NCBI GenBank assembly: GCA_019828595.1
Contig: JAHQRK010000012.1
Location: 434,001 to 498,000 of the forward strand
DNA from: Aphanomyces cochlioides
Taxonomy: Eukaryota; Oomycota; Saprolegniomycetes; Saprolegniales; Verrucalvaceae
Direction: 5' to 3'
DNA length: 64,000 bases
The translations under genes and the position numbers were made by a program. Within the stretch, counting starts at the first letter, position 1. Every line of letters begins with the position of its first letter. This document shows positions 1-10,500 of the stretch, in pieces. The notes under the pieces are model-generated. The model saw only the letters and a program-made list of their open reading frames with translations. It had not been told where the DNA came from and did no database searches.

Positions 1-279
1 TACGTCAAGAAGCCTGTTGCGGGCCGTGCCGGTGAAAACGTGTCGATTGTTGCCGCTGATGGAAGCGTCATTGTCGCGTCCGAAGGCAAATGGGCCGACG
101 ACACACCAATTTATCAAGAACTGGCGCTCCTCCCTCGGTATGAAGATGGCAAGTCGGTGCAACTCGGCACATGGGCAGTTAATGGAGCGTACGGAGGTAC
201 AGTCATTCGATCGGATGAGTCGCATATCATCCGCGTCAACTCGGACGTGTATGCCGTGCGTGTCGTAGGCGAGGAATAG
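1..279 (+). CDS. Glutathionylspermidine synthase-type ATP-grasp protein, C-terminal end (partial)
   Basis: Frame 1 is open from the window edge to the TAG at 277-279, giving the last 92 residues of a protein whose start lies outside the window. The segment has the layout of the C-terminal ATP-grasp part of glutathionylspermidine/trypanothione synthases: a KPVAGRAGENV loop, then IYQELALLPRY, then the signature NGAYGGTVIRSDES followed by a short tail. Bacterial Gsp proteins end in the same order (GNYGGT...RGDES). The family joins glutathione to spermidine using ATP. The substrate here cannot be read from the fragment; a YgiC/YjfC-type relative with unknown substrate is the main alternative. A bacterial/kinetoplastid-type enzyme in this genome would suggest ancient transfer, but this piece alone does not prove it. 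Confidence 0.72.
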   Translation, partial: YVKKPVAGRAGENVSIVAADGSVIVASEGKWADDTPIYQELALLPRYEDGKSVQLGTWAVNGAYGGTVIRSDESHIIRVNSDVYAVRVVGEE

Positions 280-344
280 GTAGGCGGTCATGATTAATTA
301 TAAAAGTGCCACGTCATACTCTGCGCTTCACAAAAGTAATGAAA

Positions 345-1599
345 CTACAGAGGCCAATGCCGCCTGAAATTGAACTCTTCCTCGGCCGTGTCGAAGTAAT
401 GAGGATGCCGCAAGTTGACATCACTCAGGTGAAATTGTGCGTGCGAGATGAGGATTAGCCGCGTGTTTGGCGCTCGCCACCTAATCACAAGTATAAATGA
501 GCTCACGGACCTATCGATGAATCGTAGACGTGCCTGCTAGCTAGACGGAAGATGAATTGGAGGATGCTGTGGCCGACATTGACGACAACATAGACTTCGC
601 CTTTCGACACATAGTACGAGCCTAGATGAATTTCCTTGTGTGGGCGGCGGAATCCTTCAAACATCTACGAGAGAGCACATCAGCTATCGAAGTCGATGGT
701 GAGTTCACGGTTGTACCTCGCGTGGATGGCGATGTGTCATGCAATATAAGACTGTTCCGTTGCGTTTGAAGTTGAAATAGCGATAGTAGATGGCCTAAGG
801 TAAGTCGTGAGTATTCCGGTGTTGATGAAATCGAAGTACTTGGAGAACGGTACCCGCGGGCAAATCTGTCCACATGCTCAACTCGGGCTTCTTGTAGTAT
901 GTGATTCGCAAGACATAGTAACCTATGAGGACAGGCATGTCACCGACGTCATTCGACTACCATTTACCATGGTATTTCACGCGAGGACGAGCTACAAACA
1001 TGTGCATCCAGCTCTTGTACTTGCGCAACTGAACTGAGCCGGCTAAGGACTGTATGGAGAAAACGCGATGGCACATCATGGACCAGATAGAATCTAGAAA
1101 ACGATCACTGGACAATATTAGATCCTGTAAACGTACCAGAACGCGCAGTCGCATGGAAACGATGGCAGACGCTGCTGAAGAGACCAATTGAGTCTTCATC
1201 CAGATATTCCAGCATTATGAGAATCATGCGCTCTGGTAGGTTGCAGATGGGAACTTCTGCATTCAAGTCCACATCATCTGGAACATTTGCTTCGTACGCA
1301 ACCGTCTCGGTTGTGTCGACGTCGTCTTCATCGTCAACTAACAATCGTCCCAAGATGCCGTCTTCTTCTGGAGCACGCGTTGGAGACACTGGTTCCTGAG
1401 GAGCGATGGAAAGTTGTTGCATACGCGATTCAGCAGCAATAATCTCAGCAAGGAAATCCGGCCTACAATTCATCAATACATCAGCAATCTTTGTGAGAAA
1501 AGGGTCTTACTGGAGAGATTCATTCAGTGCGCGTTCGAGCTCTTCTGCTGCTTCATCGCGTCGCGTTCGTACTCGTGGTGGGTCGCTCACCATTGCCAT
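345..1599 (-). CDS. F-box protein, FBXO9-like
   Basis: Seven exons can be followed on the minus strand: 1511-1599, 1137-1462, 968-1093, 840-922, 717-794, one starting at 664, and a last one ending with the TAG at 345-347. Introns are 43-52 bp with GTAAGA/GTACGT-type donors and YAG acceptors. The first exons give an acidic N-terminus and then an F-box (NLPERMILIMLEYLDEDSIGLF...VCHRF). The later exons give the region typical of FBXO9: RPRVKYHGYYVLRITYYKK, YYRYFNFKRNGTVLYCMTHRHPRE, FEGFRRPHKEIHLGSYYVSKG, and a C-terminal beta-rich stretch ending FNFRRHWPL. F-box proteins recruit substrates to SCF ubiquitin ligases; FBXO9 works in TOR/TTI-TELO2 turnover in animals. The splice between the last two exons (about 500-545) is unresolved. 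A CCGGAT palindrome cluster lies about 70-110 bp upstream of the start. Confidence 0.78.
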
Positions 1600-1670
1600 C
1601 ATCGCTGTTTCGCAACGGGAACTCCAAGGAAGATTGAAAAATGCACTGTACGGATACATTTATAGACCTT

Positions 1671-1709
1671 CCGGATAGTCAATTTATCCAGATAATTGAA
1701 TTATCCGGA
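1671..1709. promoter_or_regulatory. CCGGAT palindrome cluster upstream of the F-box gene
   Basis: CCGGATA at 1671, a one-mismatch TTATCCAGATAA at 1684-1695 and TTATCCGGA at 1701-1709 lie about 70-110 bp upstream of the F-box start codon at 1599. They belong to the window-wide TATCCGGATA motif. Binding by a regulator is inferred, not shown. Confidence 0.5.
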
Positions 1710-2268
1710 CATTGAACCTGCATTCTCTCACCGGAGAGTTTATTCGGCGAATGCGCAAATGGAAGCGCAGCGGTCAAGATTGAAGTGCCGCAAGATTCAA
1801 TCTCCCGCGCTCCATTTATGTCTGCGCCGAGACCCAACTCAAAAATGAAGTTGTATGGACGAACACCTGCATTCCCAGGTCCATAGACCAACGGAGAACG
1901 TTCAGGGCAAGCGTCTCCGTCGTGAAAGCAAGATACAGATTTCAACGACGAATCTCACTGCCGACGGTTCCCAATCCATTCCAGTTGACGCGAATGCGAA
2001 CAACGCTGTTTGAGCAAGCAAGACAGTCTAGGTAAGTTTGAGAGCTTTATCGAGCGCTCGGTATCAGCAATGGACATGACGATTGGATTTGGCAACAACA
2101 CATTGGTCAATGGATTTCGCAGCCATGGAGCGAGTATGAATCACGTGGCGAGACTTACCGATGAGCAACTCTTTAACTCCTTCAGCTGCTTGGCATCTCA
2201 TCAAGTTGTCTGAGCTTCCAGAAGTCGATGAACAATACACAAAGATCGCGAAGGACATTTCAACAGTA
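1710..2268. other. Intergenic stretch, no supported gene
   Basis: Short open frames occur on both strands (for example minus 1679-1945), but none shows a recognisable domain, a splice pattern or a convincing start. The stretch lies between the 5' end of the F-box gene and the 3' end of the first Mpv17-like gene. I see no RNA gene or repeat in it. Confidence 0.5.
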
Positions 2269-2880
2269 TTAAATTTCTTCAAATGCTGCTAGTGGAGCTC
2301 GAACTATGACCTGCTGGTTGGCGCGGTAGCTCAAATATGCTGTCCAAACGATGCTTCCGCCGTTTTGAGCGACTGGTCGGAGTTGCACGGGCACGAATCC
2401 AAACATGAACAGGTTCACTGGCACCCAGAAGTAGTTGCCATCCATCCAAATCGACGGCAATTTCGTCACTGCGCTCTCGATCGCCACATCAACTGCATTG
2501 ACACCCTACGAGGGTATCAGTACATGATCAACGCGATATTGTCATACTGGTTGATTCGAAGCTTGAAAGTACGCAGCCCAGGCTGTATAAGTCGAAATAT
2601 TCCACGGTGCGTACAGGAATTGCTGTGCGGCAATCTTTGACACGACAGTCTGCACGCTTTTGCCGGGAATCATACGCTCCAGGAAACCAAACCACACATG
2701 GAGTGCTGGCCCTTGAATGAGAAGACCATGGAGAGACATGGCCGCGACACGCCGTAGTGAGATCTTATCGTCACTGGAGATCGTCTGGGCCAAGGCATCT
2801 CCAGCGCCAACGACTATCCAAGTCGTGATGGACTTGGTCAACAGCGGATGCGTCTGGAGAAGTCGACTGTAGAGACCCAT
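2269..2880 (-). CDS. Mpv17/PMP22 family membrane protein, copy A
   Basis: Two exons, 2548-2880 and 2269-2505, are separated by a 42-bp intron (GTATGA...CGTAG) and give about 189 residues. The start at 2880 (MGLYSRLLQTHPLLTKSI) is the canonical family N-terminus and aligns with the second copy. An open frame continues upstream to 3096 but is not needed. Family hallmarks are the N-terminal Y-x-x-L-L-x-x-x-P-x-x-T segment, GDALAQ, RRVAAMSLHGLLIQGPALHVWFGFLE, and the C-terminal W-x-x-YF-W-P-x-x-x-x-x-F-x-x-V-P-x-x-x-R-P signature with its WTAYLSY end. Mpv17-type proteins are four-helix proteins of the inner mitochondrial or peroxisomal membrane implicated in channel activity. The gene lies head-to-tail with a close paralogue at 3212-3829. 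Confidence 0.88.
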
Positions 2881-3211
2881 GTCAAATGTGTCGAAAGTTC
2901 CGACGTGGGACAAACTCAGCAATGGCCCAAATGCGCAATCAAGGTTTGAAAGACATTGAGAAGCTCTGAATCCGTTTGAAATGTGTAGCTGTGACTCTTG
3001 TCTCCGGTGTTTATGCCTCAGAGATGCATGCTCCGAGCAAGCCACAGTTAAACGACTTTGACCCAGGAATGGGACATAAAAGATTTGTCGAAACATATTT
3101 TAAATGCATTTTAAATAATATAAACGTATTCAAAATGTTTTAAATACCTGTGGGTGCTCGATTTTTACTCCTGAATGGCTGTCTCTCGAACAGGGTATAC
3201 AATATCTCATA

Positions 3212-3829
3212 TTATTGCGTGGCAACACACGGCATCGCGATGAAAATATGATCGTTGGCATGGTAGCTCATGTACGTCGTCCAGAGAATGTTGCCAGCGT
3301 TTGAGACTGCAGGACGGAGGGGAAGCGGCACGACTGAGAAGATGATCGCATTCAGAGGCAGCCAAAAGTAATTACCGTCCATCCACATAGACGGTGCTTT
3401 CGTCACTGCATTCTCGATAGCATTGTCAAGGGCTTTATCGCTCTACAAGCCATAAAACTTCATGAAATACAGCTCACAAGCACGTACCTTGGCTTCAGCG
3501 ATGCTTTTGTGATACCCCGCCCAAGCACTGAAGCTGCAAATGTTAGCTGGAGCGTAGATCATCGTATGTGCAATGATTTTCTTGGTAACAGCGGCGACAG
3601 TCGTGCGTGGAATCACTCGCTCGAGATGCCCAAACCATACATGCAATGCTGGTCCTTGAATCGCAAAGCCATAGAAAGAAGTGAGAGTAACGCGGCGCCA
3701 CGAGATGACATCGTCTGACTCATCGGCAAGGGATTGGGCAATCGCATCACCAAGCCCAAAGACCGTGCCGTTGGTGATGCACTTGGTCAGGAGCGGATGG
3801 GACTGCAAAAGGCGGCTATAGATGCCCAT
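3212..3829 (-). CDS. Mpv17/PMP22 family membrane protein, copy B
   Basis: Two exons, 3488-3829 and 3212-3442, are joined across a 45-bp intron (GTACGT...TTGTAG) and give about 191 residues. The intron sits at the same place as in copy A (after the third membrane segment, before AIENAVTK), which shows the two genes arose by tandem duplication of an intron-bearing gene. The start MGIYSRLLQSHPLLTKCI at 3829 aligns with copy A. The upstream extension of the frame has no ATG. Family motifs are GDAIAQ, IQGPALHVWFGHLERVIP, SMWMDGNYFWLPLN and LRPAVSNAGNILWTTYMSY. Copies A and B differ substantially in sequence, so the duplication is not recent. Organelle location cannot be decided: no clear targeting extension is visible. 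Confidence 0.88.
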
Positions 3830-4182
3830 CGAGTGAAGAAGAGAATTGAGATCTATCACAAATGTGTGATGTCGTCGAAGCGGTCATGAACAGGCAAGCT
3901 GATTTTGTTGATTTCATCCGGTAGACCCTTGCTTTAATGACATTTTTCTTAAACTACTGATGTTTTATTTGTATAACTTTGGTATAACGACATTTTTATC
4001 ACTAAAACCAGGTTTTATGAAATCTTATCTCAAATGCTTTACCATTTAAGAACATGTCTTAATCTAATTTTAGACTTTAAGAACATGTTCTTAATCTACA
4101 TTTGTTCTTAAAATTTCATAATTTCAAGTTACAACATGGACACCAACAGGGTGATGGAGATGCACACAACCCGCGACGACAT
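3830..4182. other. AT-rich intergenic stretch with a palindrome
   Basis: No gene is supported here. The stretch is AT-rich and holds two related copies of a TTAAGAACATG...CTTAATCT sequence (4046-4065 and 4077-4097), the second being a perfect palindrome. It lies upstream of Mpv17 copy B and downstream of the broken dehydrogenase copy. Confidence 0.5.
4077..4094. repeat. Perfect 18-bp palindrome
   Basis: TTAAGAACATGTTCTTAA reads identically on both strands. An imperfect second copy (one base missing) starts at 4046. The position, about 250 bp upstream of the Mpv17-B start, fits an operator-like site, but function is unknown. Confidence 0.55.
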
Positions 4183-5394
4183 TTATTCTGCTTTGGCCTT
4201 TTTGTGCTCGGCCGCGAGCATGGCGATCTTCTCGGCCACAGTGTGCTGTGGAGCGTAGCCCAAGTCACGCTTCGCCGTGGAGATGGAAAATGTAAATGTT
4301 CGCTTGAGGTATTGCAAGGACGACACACTGAGCTTTTCGTCGACAAGCAAGGCACCTGAGAGTGCAAAAACGATTTCGTTGACCCATGCTATTGACTCAA
4401 TGAGCCAAAATGGGACTTGCTTCGGTGGTGGATGTTCCCAATGGGATAGCGATGGCCATCGTTGCGACCATGAGTACCAATCCCATGAAACCAACCCAAT
4501 TCCACTTCTTCACCGCCGCCGATAAAGTAGGCCTGGCCACTGACACGTCCCCGCCCTCCAGGAGTTTGGAGAGCATTGAGAGCCAAGACGTGCGCATTCG
4601 CGACGTCTTCCACAGCGACAAAGTCGTTCAGGAATTTCCCATCGCCAACCACAACGTTCTTCGAATCACCTCGTAAGATCTCATCGACAAAAAATATGCA
4701 TTTGCCAAATATTGCCGATGGAAGCAACGAACATGTAGTAAACTCAGCCGTGTTGGCCGCCAAGACCTTGCGCTCGGCATTCGCCTTGGTATGCGCGTAC
4801 GTGTCGATGTTGTGTTCTGGGTAGTCCGTTGAATCTTCGCTCGTCTTGCGTAGTTCAATGTTGTTTGGTGAGAGGATCACGCTCACAGAGCTTGTGTAGA
4901 CCAAGGAGGACACTTTGCAAGCGCACAGGCATCCAGGACATTCTGAGTGCCTTCCACATTGACTGCTTCAGAGACTCGAAGCGTTGCTGGTAGTGATGGA
5001 ATGAGCGATGCGACGTGAATGACCGATTCCACTGAAATAACAACTGGGGCGAATACCTGGAGAGCTGCTTTCACGTGGTCTGGTTTCAAGAGGTTGCCCA
5101 GGTAACTTCAGGGTGAAGCGCATGGCCTCTTGGGAGCGAAATATCAATGGCAATCACGTTGTAAGTCCCCTTGGCAATCAATTGTCGAACGACGTACGAT
5201 CCAAGAAATCCATTGCCACCCGTGACGAGAACCGTGTGTCGGTCTCGAGATGGCGTCACCGAGCTCGGGCGCACTTCCAAGAGAAGATCTGGCTTGGTGT
5301 ATTTGTCAAAGTTGACCTTCTCCATGTGTTGCTTCAGGGCAAAGACGCCCGCGCCAGCAATGGCAACGCCTCCAGCATCAGCTAGCCAACTCAT
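4183..5394 (-). pseudogene. Broken copy of the NSDHL-like 3-beta-hydroxysteroid dehydrogenase
   Basis: This minus-strand region aligns along its whole length with the intact paralogue at 5765-6979 but needs three frame changes. There is an apparent loss of about 8 bases near 5100 (after HPEVT, where YVQ is missing), a one-base loss near 4910 (after NVLDAC), and a two-base gain near 4450 (between GIGTHG and HWEHPPP). No GT...AG pair explains the breaks. The pieces keep the N-terminal hydrophobic segment starting at ATG 5394 (MSWLADAGG), the Rossmann loop TGGNGFLG, the YAHTK version of the catalytic YxxxK, and the C-terminus AEHKKAKAE before the TAA at 4183. I call it a pseudogene; assembly errors could mimic one-base shifts but hardly all three. 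Confidence 0.75.
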
Positions 5395-5764
5395 ATCAAG
5401 AGTCAAAATGTCGAAGCGAACGATCGTTTGCAAGATCGCAAATCTGGTGAAAGTGCACTATTTGAAATGTATTTAAAACAATCAAATCGTATTCAAAATA
5501 TATTTAAAATATTTGACAACCATGTGGTGACGTTTCGGGTTGCAATGAAACCGTGACTGCCGACTGTGAGATCGTGAATCTGTCATGCCTCTCGCCAGGA
5601 AGACAGCCGCAGAACTCCTTGGGCAAGCCAAGATATATGAAAATCTACAGGCAGACTGAGCTTGAATCCCCCCAACGAAGAGAAGACTCTACAACCGTGA
5701 TGGATTGGAGAACTCTCGAGTATTTACGATCAAATCGTGATTCCAATTGAAGAGCTACAACGAT
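5395..5764. other. Intergenic stretch with TATTTAAAAT-type motifs
   Basis: No gene is supported. The part next to the broken dehydrogenase (5455-5515) holds several GTATTTAAAAC/TATTCAAAATAT/TATTTAAAATAT words. Related words lie upstream of the intact copy (7065-7135) and of Mpv17 copy A (3093-3150). They look like a shared AT-rich promoter element of these duplicated genes. Confidence 0.4.
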
Positions 5765-6979
5765 TTATTCCGATTTGGCCTTGGTGTAGTCAGCGACGAG
5801 CAAGGCGATCTTCTCGGCCACTGTGTGCTGCGGAACGTAGCCAAAGTCACGCTTGGCCTTGGCAATCGAAAAAGTGAACGTCCGCTTCATGAACTGGAGC
5901 GACGATGCATTGAGCTGGTTATTGAGAATCACATAGCCCGTCAAGGCAAACACGATTTCGTTCAACCATCCCAAGAACTCAATGAGCCAAAATGGGACTT
6001 GATTTGGTGGCGGATGTTCCCAATGCGTCAACGACGGGTCTGTGTGGCCGTGAGTGCCGATGCCTTGGAACCATCGCACTTCATTTTCTTCATCGTTGCC
6101 GATAAAATAAGCTTGACCACCAAGTCGTTCTCGGCCTTCGGGAGTTTGAAGCGCTTGGAGAGCTAGCACGTGAGCATTTGCGACGTCTTCGACTGGCACG
6201 TAGTCGTAAAAACACTTGCCATCACCCACGATAACGTTGGCTGGGTCGCCTTTCATGCACAGATCCGAGAGAATGGTGCCTTTGCCGAATATCGACGATG
6301 GACGCAACGAGCAGGTCGTGAACTCTGCGCTGTTGGCCGCCAAAATCTTCTTCTCAGCCGCTGCCTTCGTTCGAGAATACGTGTCGATGTTGTGGCGAGG
6401 GTAACCAAGTGTATCCTCACTAGCTTTTCGCGTGACAAGTTCGTCCGGGGACAAGACCACAGTCACGGAGCTCGTGTAGATCAAGGAAGACACTTTCAAA
6501 GCAGCGCAGGCGTCCAGGACATTCTGAGTTCCTTGGACATTGACAGCTTCCGACAAGGCGTACGTGACTTCGAGCGCTGGAACGAGCGATGCAGCGTGGA
6601 TAACTGTTTCCACCGAGATGTCAAACGCCTTGAAGGCCTCTAATGCGCTGCGAATATGGTCTGGCTGTAGTAAATTGCCTTGGACGTACGTGACCTCAGG
6701 ATGGAGGACTTCGGATTTTGGCAAGGAGATGTCAAAGACAATCACGTTGTATTGGGCCTTCTCGATCAATTGTCGGACGATGTGGGAGCCGAGGAACCCG
6801 TTGCCGCCAGTCACCAGAACCGTGTATCGATCGGAGGATGGGGCGACGGTACTTTGCCGCACGTCCAAGACAAGGTCTGGCTTGGTAAAGCGCTTGATGT
6901 TGGCTTTTTCATTGTGCTGTTTCAAGGCAAAGAGACCAACGCCCGCAGCTGCAACACCCCCAGCGACGACCAAACTCAT
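5765..6979 (-). CDS. NSDHL/Erg26-like sterol 3-beta-dehydrogenase (SDR family)
   Basis: One uninterrupted frame of 404 residues from the ATG at 6979 (MSLVVAGGVAAAGVG). The frame is open a little further upstream but without an ATG. The protein starts with a hydrophobic, probably membrane-anchoring segment. Then come the NAD-binding Rossmann loop VLVTGGNGFLGSHIVRQL, VIHAASLVPALE, the AVNVQGTQNVLDACAAL helix, IYTSSVTVVLSP, the catalytic pair in DTYSRTKAAAEK (YxxxK), RPSSIFGKG and DVANAHVLALQALQ. This is the extended SDR 3-beta-HSD/sterol-4-alpha-carboxylate 3-dehydrogenase pattern. Such enzymes oxidise the 3-hydroxyl with decarboxylation in sterol C4 demethylation. A plain 3-beta-HSD acting on other steroids, or a dihydroflavonol-reductase-like enzyme, is possible. 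The gene is the intact member of a tandem pair. Confidence 0.8.
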   Translation of the reverse strand: MSLVVAGGVAAAGVGLFALKQHNEKANIKRFTKPDLVLDVRQSTVAPSSDRYTVLVTGGNGFLGSHIVRQLIEKAQYNVIVFDISLPKSEVLHPEVTYVQGNLLQPDHIRSALEAFKAFDISVETVIHAASLVPALEVTYALSEAVNVQGTQNVLDACAALKVSSLIYTSSVTVVLSPDELVTRKASEDTLGYPRHNIDTYSRTKAAAEKKILAANSAEFTTCSLRPSSIFGKGTILSDLCMKGDPANVIVGDGKCFYDYVPVEDVANAHVLALQALQTPEGRERLGGQAYFIGNDEENEVRWFQGIGTHGHTDPSLTHWEHPPPNQVPFWLIEFLGWLNEIVFALTGYVILNNQLNASSLQFMKRTFTFSIAKAKRDFGYVPQHTVAEKIALLVADYTKAKSE

Positions 6980-7577
6980 GGAAAGTGCAAATGTCAAAAT
7001 GAATCATCCACTTCTTGCGACTGCTTGTTTACTAGAGATAAAAACATACTCATCGACGATGGCGATATATTTAAAATATATTTAAAATGTAAATTGTGTC
7101 GGAAATTGCTATTTTGAACATATTTGAAATATTTGGCAAAGACAGTAAACCGTCTGTTCATCAGACCAGATGCCAAGGTTGGCCGAAAGTGTGACCGGGA
7201 GCAAGAGAAGATCACCGCCAAAGCAAGAGAACGCCGTCAAGATGAAGGCTGCTGGTCTGAGCGCTCTACCTAGCGCTGTATTGCATTTTGATCAGTTGAG
7301 TCCTTGAAATGGAGAGTCAATAGACGGGAATGCACTGTGCAGTGTCAACTCACACATTGTGATAGACAAGTCACAACTGTTGAATTGGATTGTGGCGGTG
7401 GACATTTCAAAAGTGTGAATTATTCTGGTACGTTGGGACTTCGTGGACCATGTCATCTCAAGCTTAGGTTGACTCTGTCGTGAATTCGTGACAGTCATGA
7501 GACACATCGTGGTGTCGAGAAGATTATCCAATCAAAGAGGACACAACTGAAATACTGACATTTGATTGGCTGAGTTC
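6980..7577. other. Intergenic stretch, no supported gene
   Basis: This stretch carries AT-rich TATTTAAAAT words at 7065-7135 next to the dehydrogenase. A small open frame at 7292-7531 (minus) has no family features. A TGATTGGCTG (inverted CCAAT) lies at 7563-7572, just beyond the 3' end of the MutS-like gene. Confidence 0.45.
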
Positions 7578-10500
7578 TTACTCCTTGGGTCGTCGATTCG
7601 CTTTGACAAGGTCTTTCGCCCGATCAATGACATGACGCGGACATCCAGCCAAGGCGGCGACTTCGACACCATACGAGTCAGAGGCGACACCTGGGACTAC
7701 TCTGTGTGAAAACACCAGTCCGTTTTGCCTACACAAACAGTGACGAAGGTCGATTGCATGGTGAGACTGACGTGAGAATGACTTGCATGTGATAAAATGC
7801 AATCGACGGATTCGACGCGTTGGAATCGAGCTCGGTGAAATGCGTTGCAAAGAGCAAGCGTGTTCGTCGACGCAGTAAGTCTTCAATCACCTATATGTGA
7901 AGGACGGTGAGGATTTCGACGAAAGTTTGACGAACAGCTTGAGCAATGGCCAGCCCATCTTGAACGGACGTGCCTCGACCCACTTCGTCCATTAAAATAA
8001 GAGATCGTGACGTCGCCTTTTCTCGACTTAATACTCTGTGCTCAATTGGAAAAGTACCTGGTTTAGAATCGTTGCGGTTTCTTGCATCTCCACCATGAAT
8101 GTGCTACGGTCTGAGGCCAAATCATCAAAAGCGCCGACCTAGACATTAATAAGAAATGGATTATAGACGGAACAGTACCCGACTGAAGAGACGATCAACA
8201 ACGCCAAGTTCAGCTGCAATGGCAGGAACAAAACTGCCCATCTATCAAACCCTAAGAATTTTTCACACACTAGCAATACCTGGGCCAAGATGACGAGATG
8301 CGCAGCTTGGCGTAGGAAGGTGCTCTTTCCACCCATGTTGGGACCTGTGATAATCCAGCAGCTAGTGCTTGGGTCCAAGTGAACGCTGTTGGGCACAAAT
8401 GAACGGTTTGTTGCCTCGTGAGCAGATTCTACGACCAAGTGGCGGCCCTCAGTCACATGCAAAGATGGCTCATTTGTCATGTTCGGTCGAATCAAGTTGT
8501 GGTCCAGAGCTACAAAAGTTGCAGAATTTAAAGTGTGTCGTTTCATGAGTCATACCCATCTGTGCATGAGAGCAATAAACATCGATGAGACTTAGGGCCT
8601 CCGCCATGGCTTGTAGCTGCGGCGACAATGCTACAATTTGAGCAGTAAAGTCTTCGAAAAGACCGAGTTCAAAAGATAGACTCTATCAGATATTTAGCAG
8701 AAGACCAAGGGAAGAACGCACCTGTTCCACTGCATGATTCAGATCGAAGTTGAGTTGATCTAAGTCTGGCGTTCGATATCGCAATGATTTTGTTGTTGTC
8801 TGAATCAACTGATATGCAGAGGCTAACGAAAATGCGTCAAGCTTAGGATGAACGAAGTCTCATACCCGAGAGCGCCATCTCTTGAGGCACCTCTACACAC
8901 CAACCTAATTGATGCTTTTTCCGCACAATGCGTAGCTTGTTCACCCCAGTTTCTTGTTGGTACTTAGTTTGCAGCGATGCAATTTGGTTATCCTCATTAC
9001 ACATTGACCGCAATTTGTCCAATTCAGCAGAGTAGCCTTATTTTGCAATTAGAGCAACCACTTCAACGATAATACCTGGACGAATGAAGCCATCCTTTTG
9101 ATTCAGCCTCACAAAATCAGTAACCAACGCATTTTGTAATTCCATCGCTAGTGTCACAACTACAAGAAGCCAATAATGGAAAAAACTCATCCGTTCAATC
9201 TCACCTTCTGGTTGTTCCAATGCTGTTCTACATGACTCGAGTTGTGATGGCAAGAGTGATCTCAACAAAGGGACTAATGCCTGGCATTCAACAGCAGTTT
9301 CACTGATCTATGCGGAATTACAATGTAAGTGAACGTCAAAGAACTCCTCGCTCACTCTCTTGAGATCTTTTGGTGTCCCCGACCCCATAGCCAAACGTCT
9401 GAGACTTCGTTCAATGTCACCACAATCCTTCAAGTTGGTGACGTACACGTATCAATGGGCTTGTTATACCTGTAAGATGTGCCGAAGCTTGTGCAAAGTG
9501 TGACTGGCATCAACCAAGGCTTGGACAGCTTCATGACGATCTTTTATCTCTTCGATTCGTATGAGGGGAGCCGATATGTGTTGCTATCGAAATCATTATA
9601 ATGTGAAAATATCCATGTCACTTACACTTAAAAGTCTGGCCCCTCCCGGAGTTTTAGTTCTGTCAATGGCTTGTAGGAGACTGTGTTTTCGATTTCCTTG
9701 CATGGACTACGACATAAAATGAGAGACAATTTGGTATTTCGAGGACACATTTGTTATTTCCAAGGATCTCCAGGCGCTGGCATCGATGAGCATCCTTGAT
9801 CCTAACGGCGTGGACACAAGGCTCTGAGTTGTCACGTGGGCATAAGCTAAATAGTCGGTAATCATCTTGGTGGCATCTTGCTCAGGTCGCAAAGTTCTTA
9901 AACAAGTCGAAGGAAGAGTAGACAAAAGCTGTTGCCATGATTCTATGATAAGTTTAGATGGGCCCCACGGAATGCTCACCTGAGGAGTCAGCATTAGCGG
10001 GAAGGAGAATTTCTGTAGGGCTTAGTCGGCATAGTTCGCTTTCCAATTGATCAGGTTTAGTCGTCAACGCATGAAACTCGCCAGTGGAGATGTCAGCGTA
10101 TGCAATTTGAACGTTGCCGTCGCTGCTTTGCTTTGACAAGGCAACGAGATAGTTATTCTGCGTTGGTTGCAGCATAGAGTCTTCCGTCAATGATCCAGGT
10201 GTAACAACACGAACGACGTGTCGTTGGACAAGACTATCTATGCCTAGCCCACCGCGTTGTTTCGCCGACAAAGCAGACTTAGAAAGCATGAGATCGAGCA
10301 AAGCCAGTCAAACTTACTTCCACCTGGTTACAGATAGCGACTTTCTCTCCGTGGTGTCGAACGAGTTTTTCGACGTACGTGTGCAGAGATGCGAGTGGAA
10401 ATCCGCACATAATATCCAGCCCATCTGATGCTTTCGATTTCGACTTTCGCGTCAACGTCAAGTTTAAAAGCTACAATACTATGATTCAAGACGTCAAGTG

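Noticed and set aside
1105..1136. F-box protein ending at the TGA at 1105
   Set aside because: A 43-bp intron (1094-1136) removes this stop and joins the F-box to clearly FBXO9-like sequence, so the short version is a reading through the intron.
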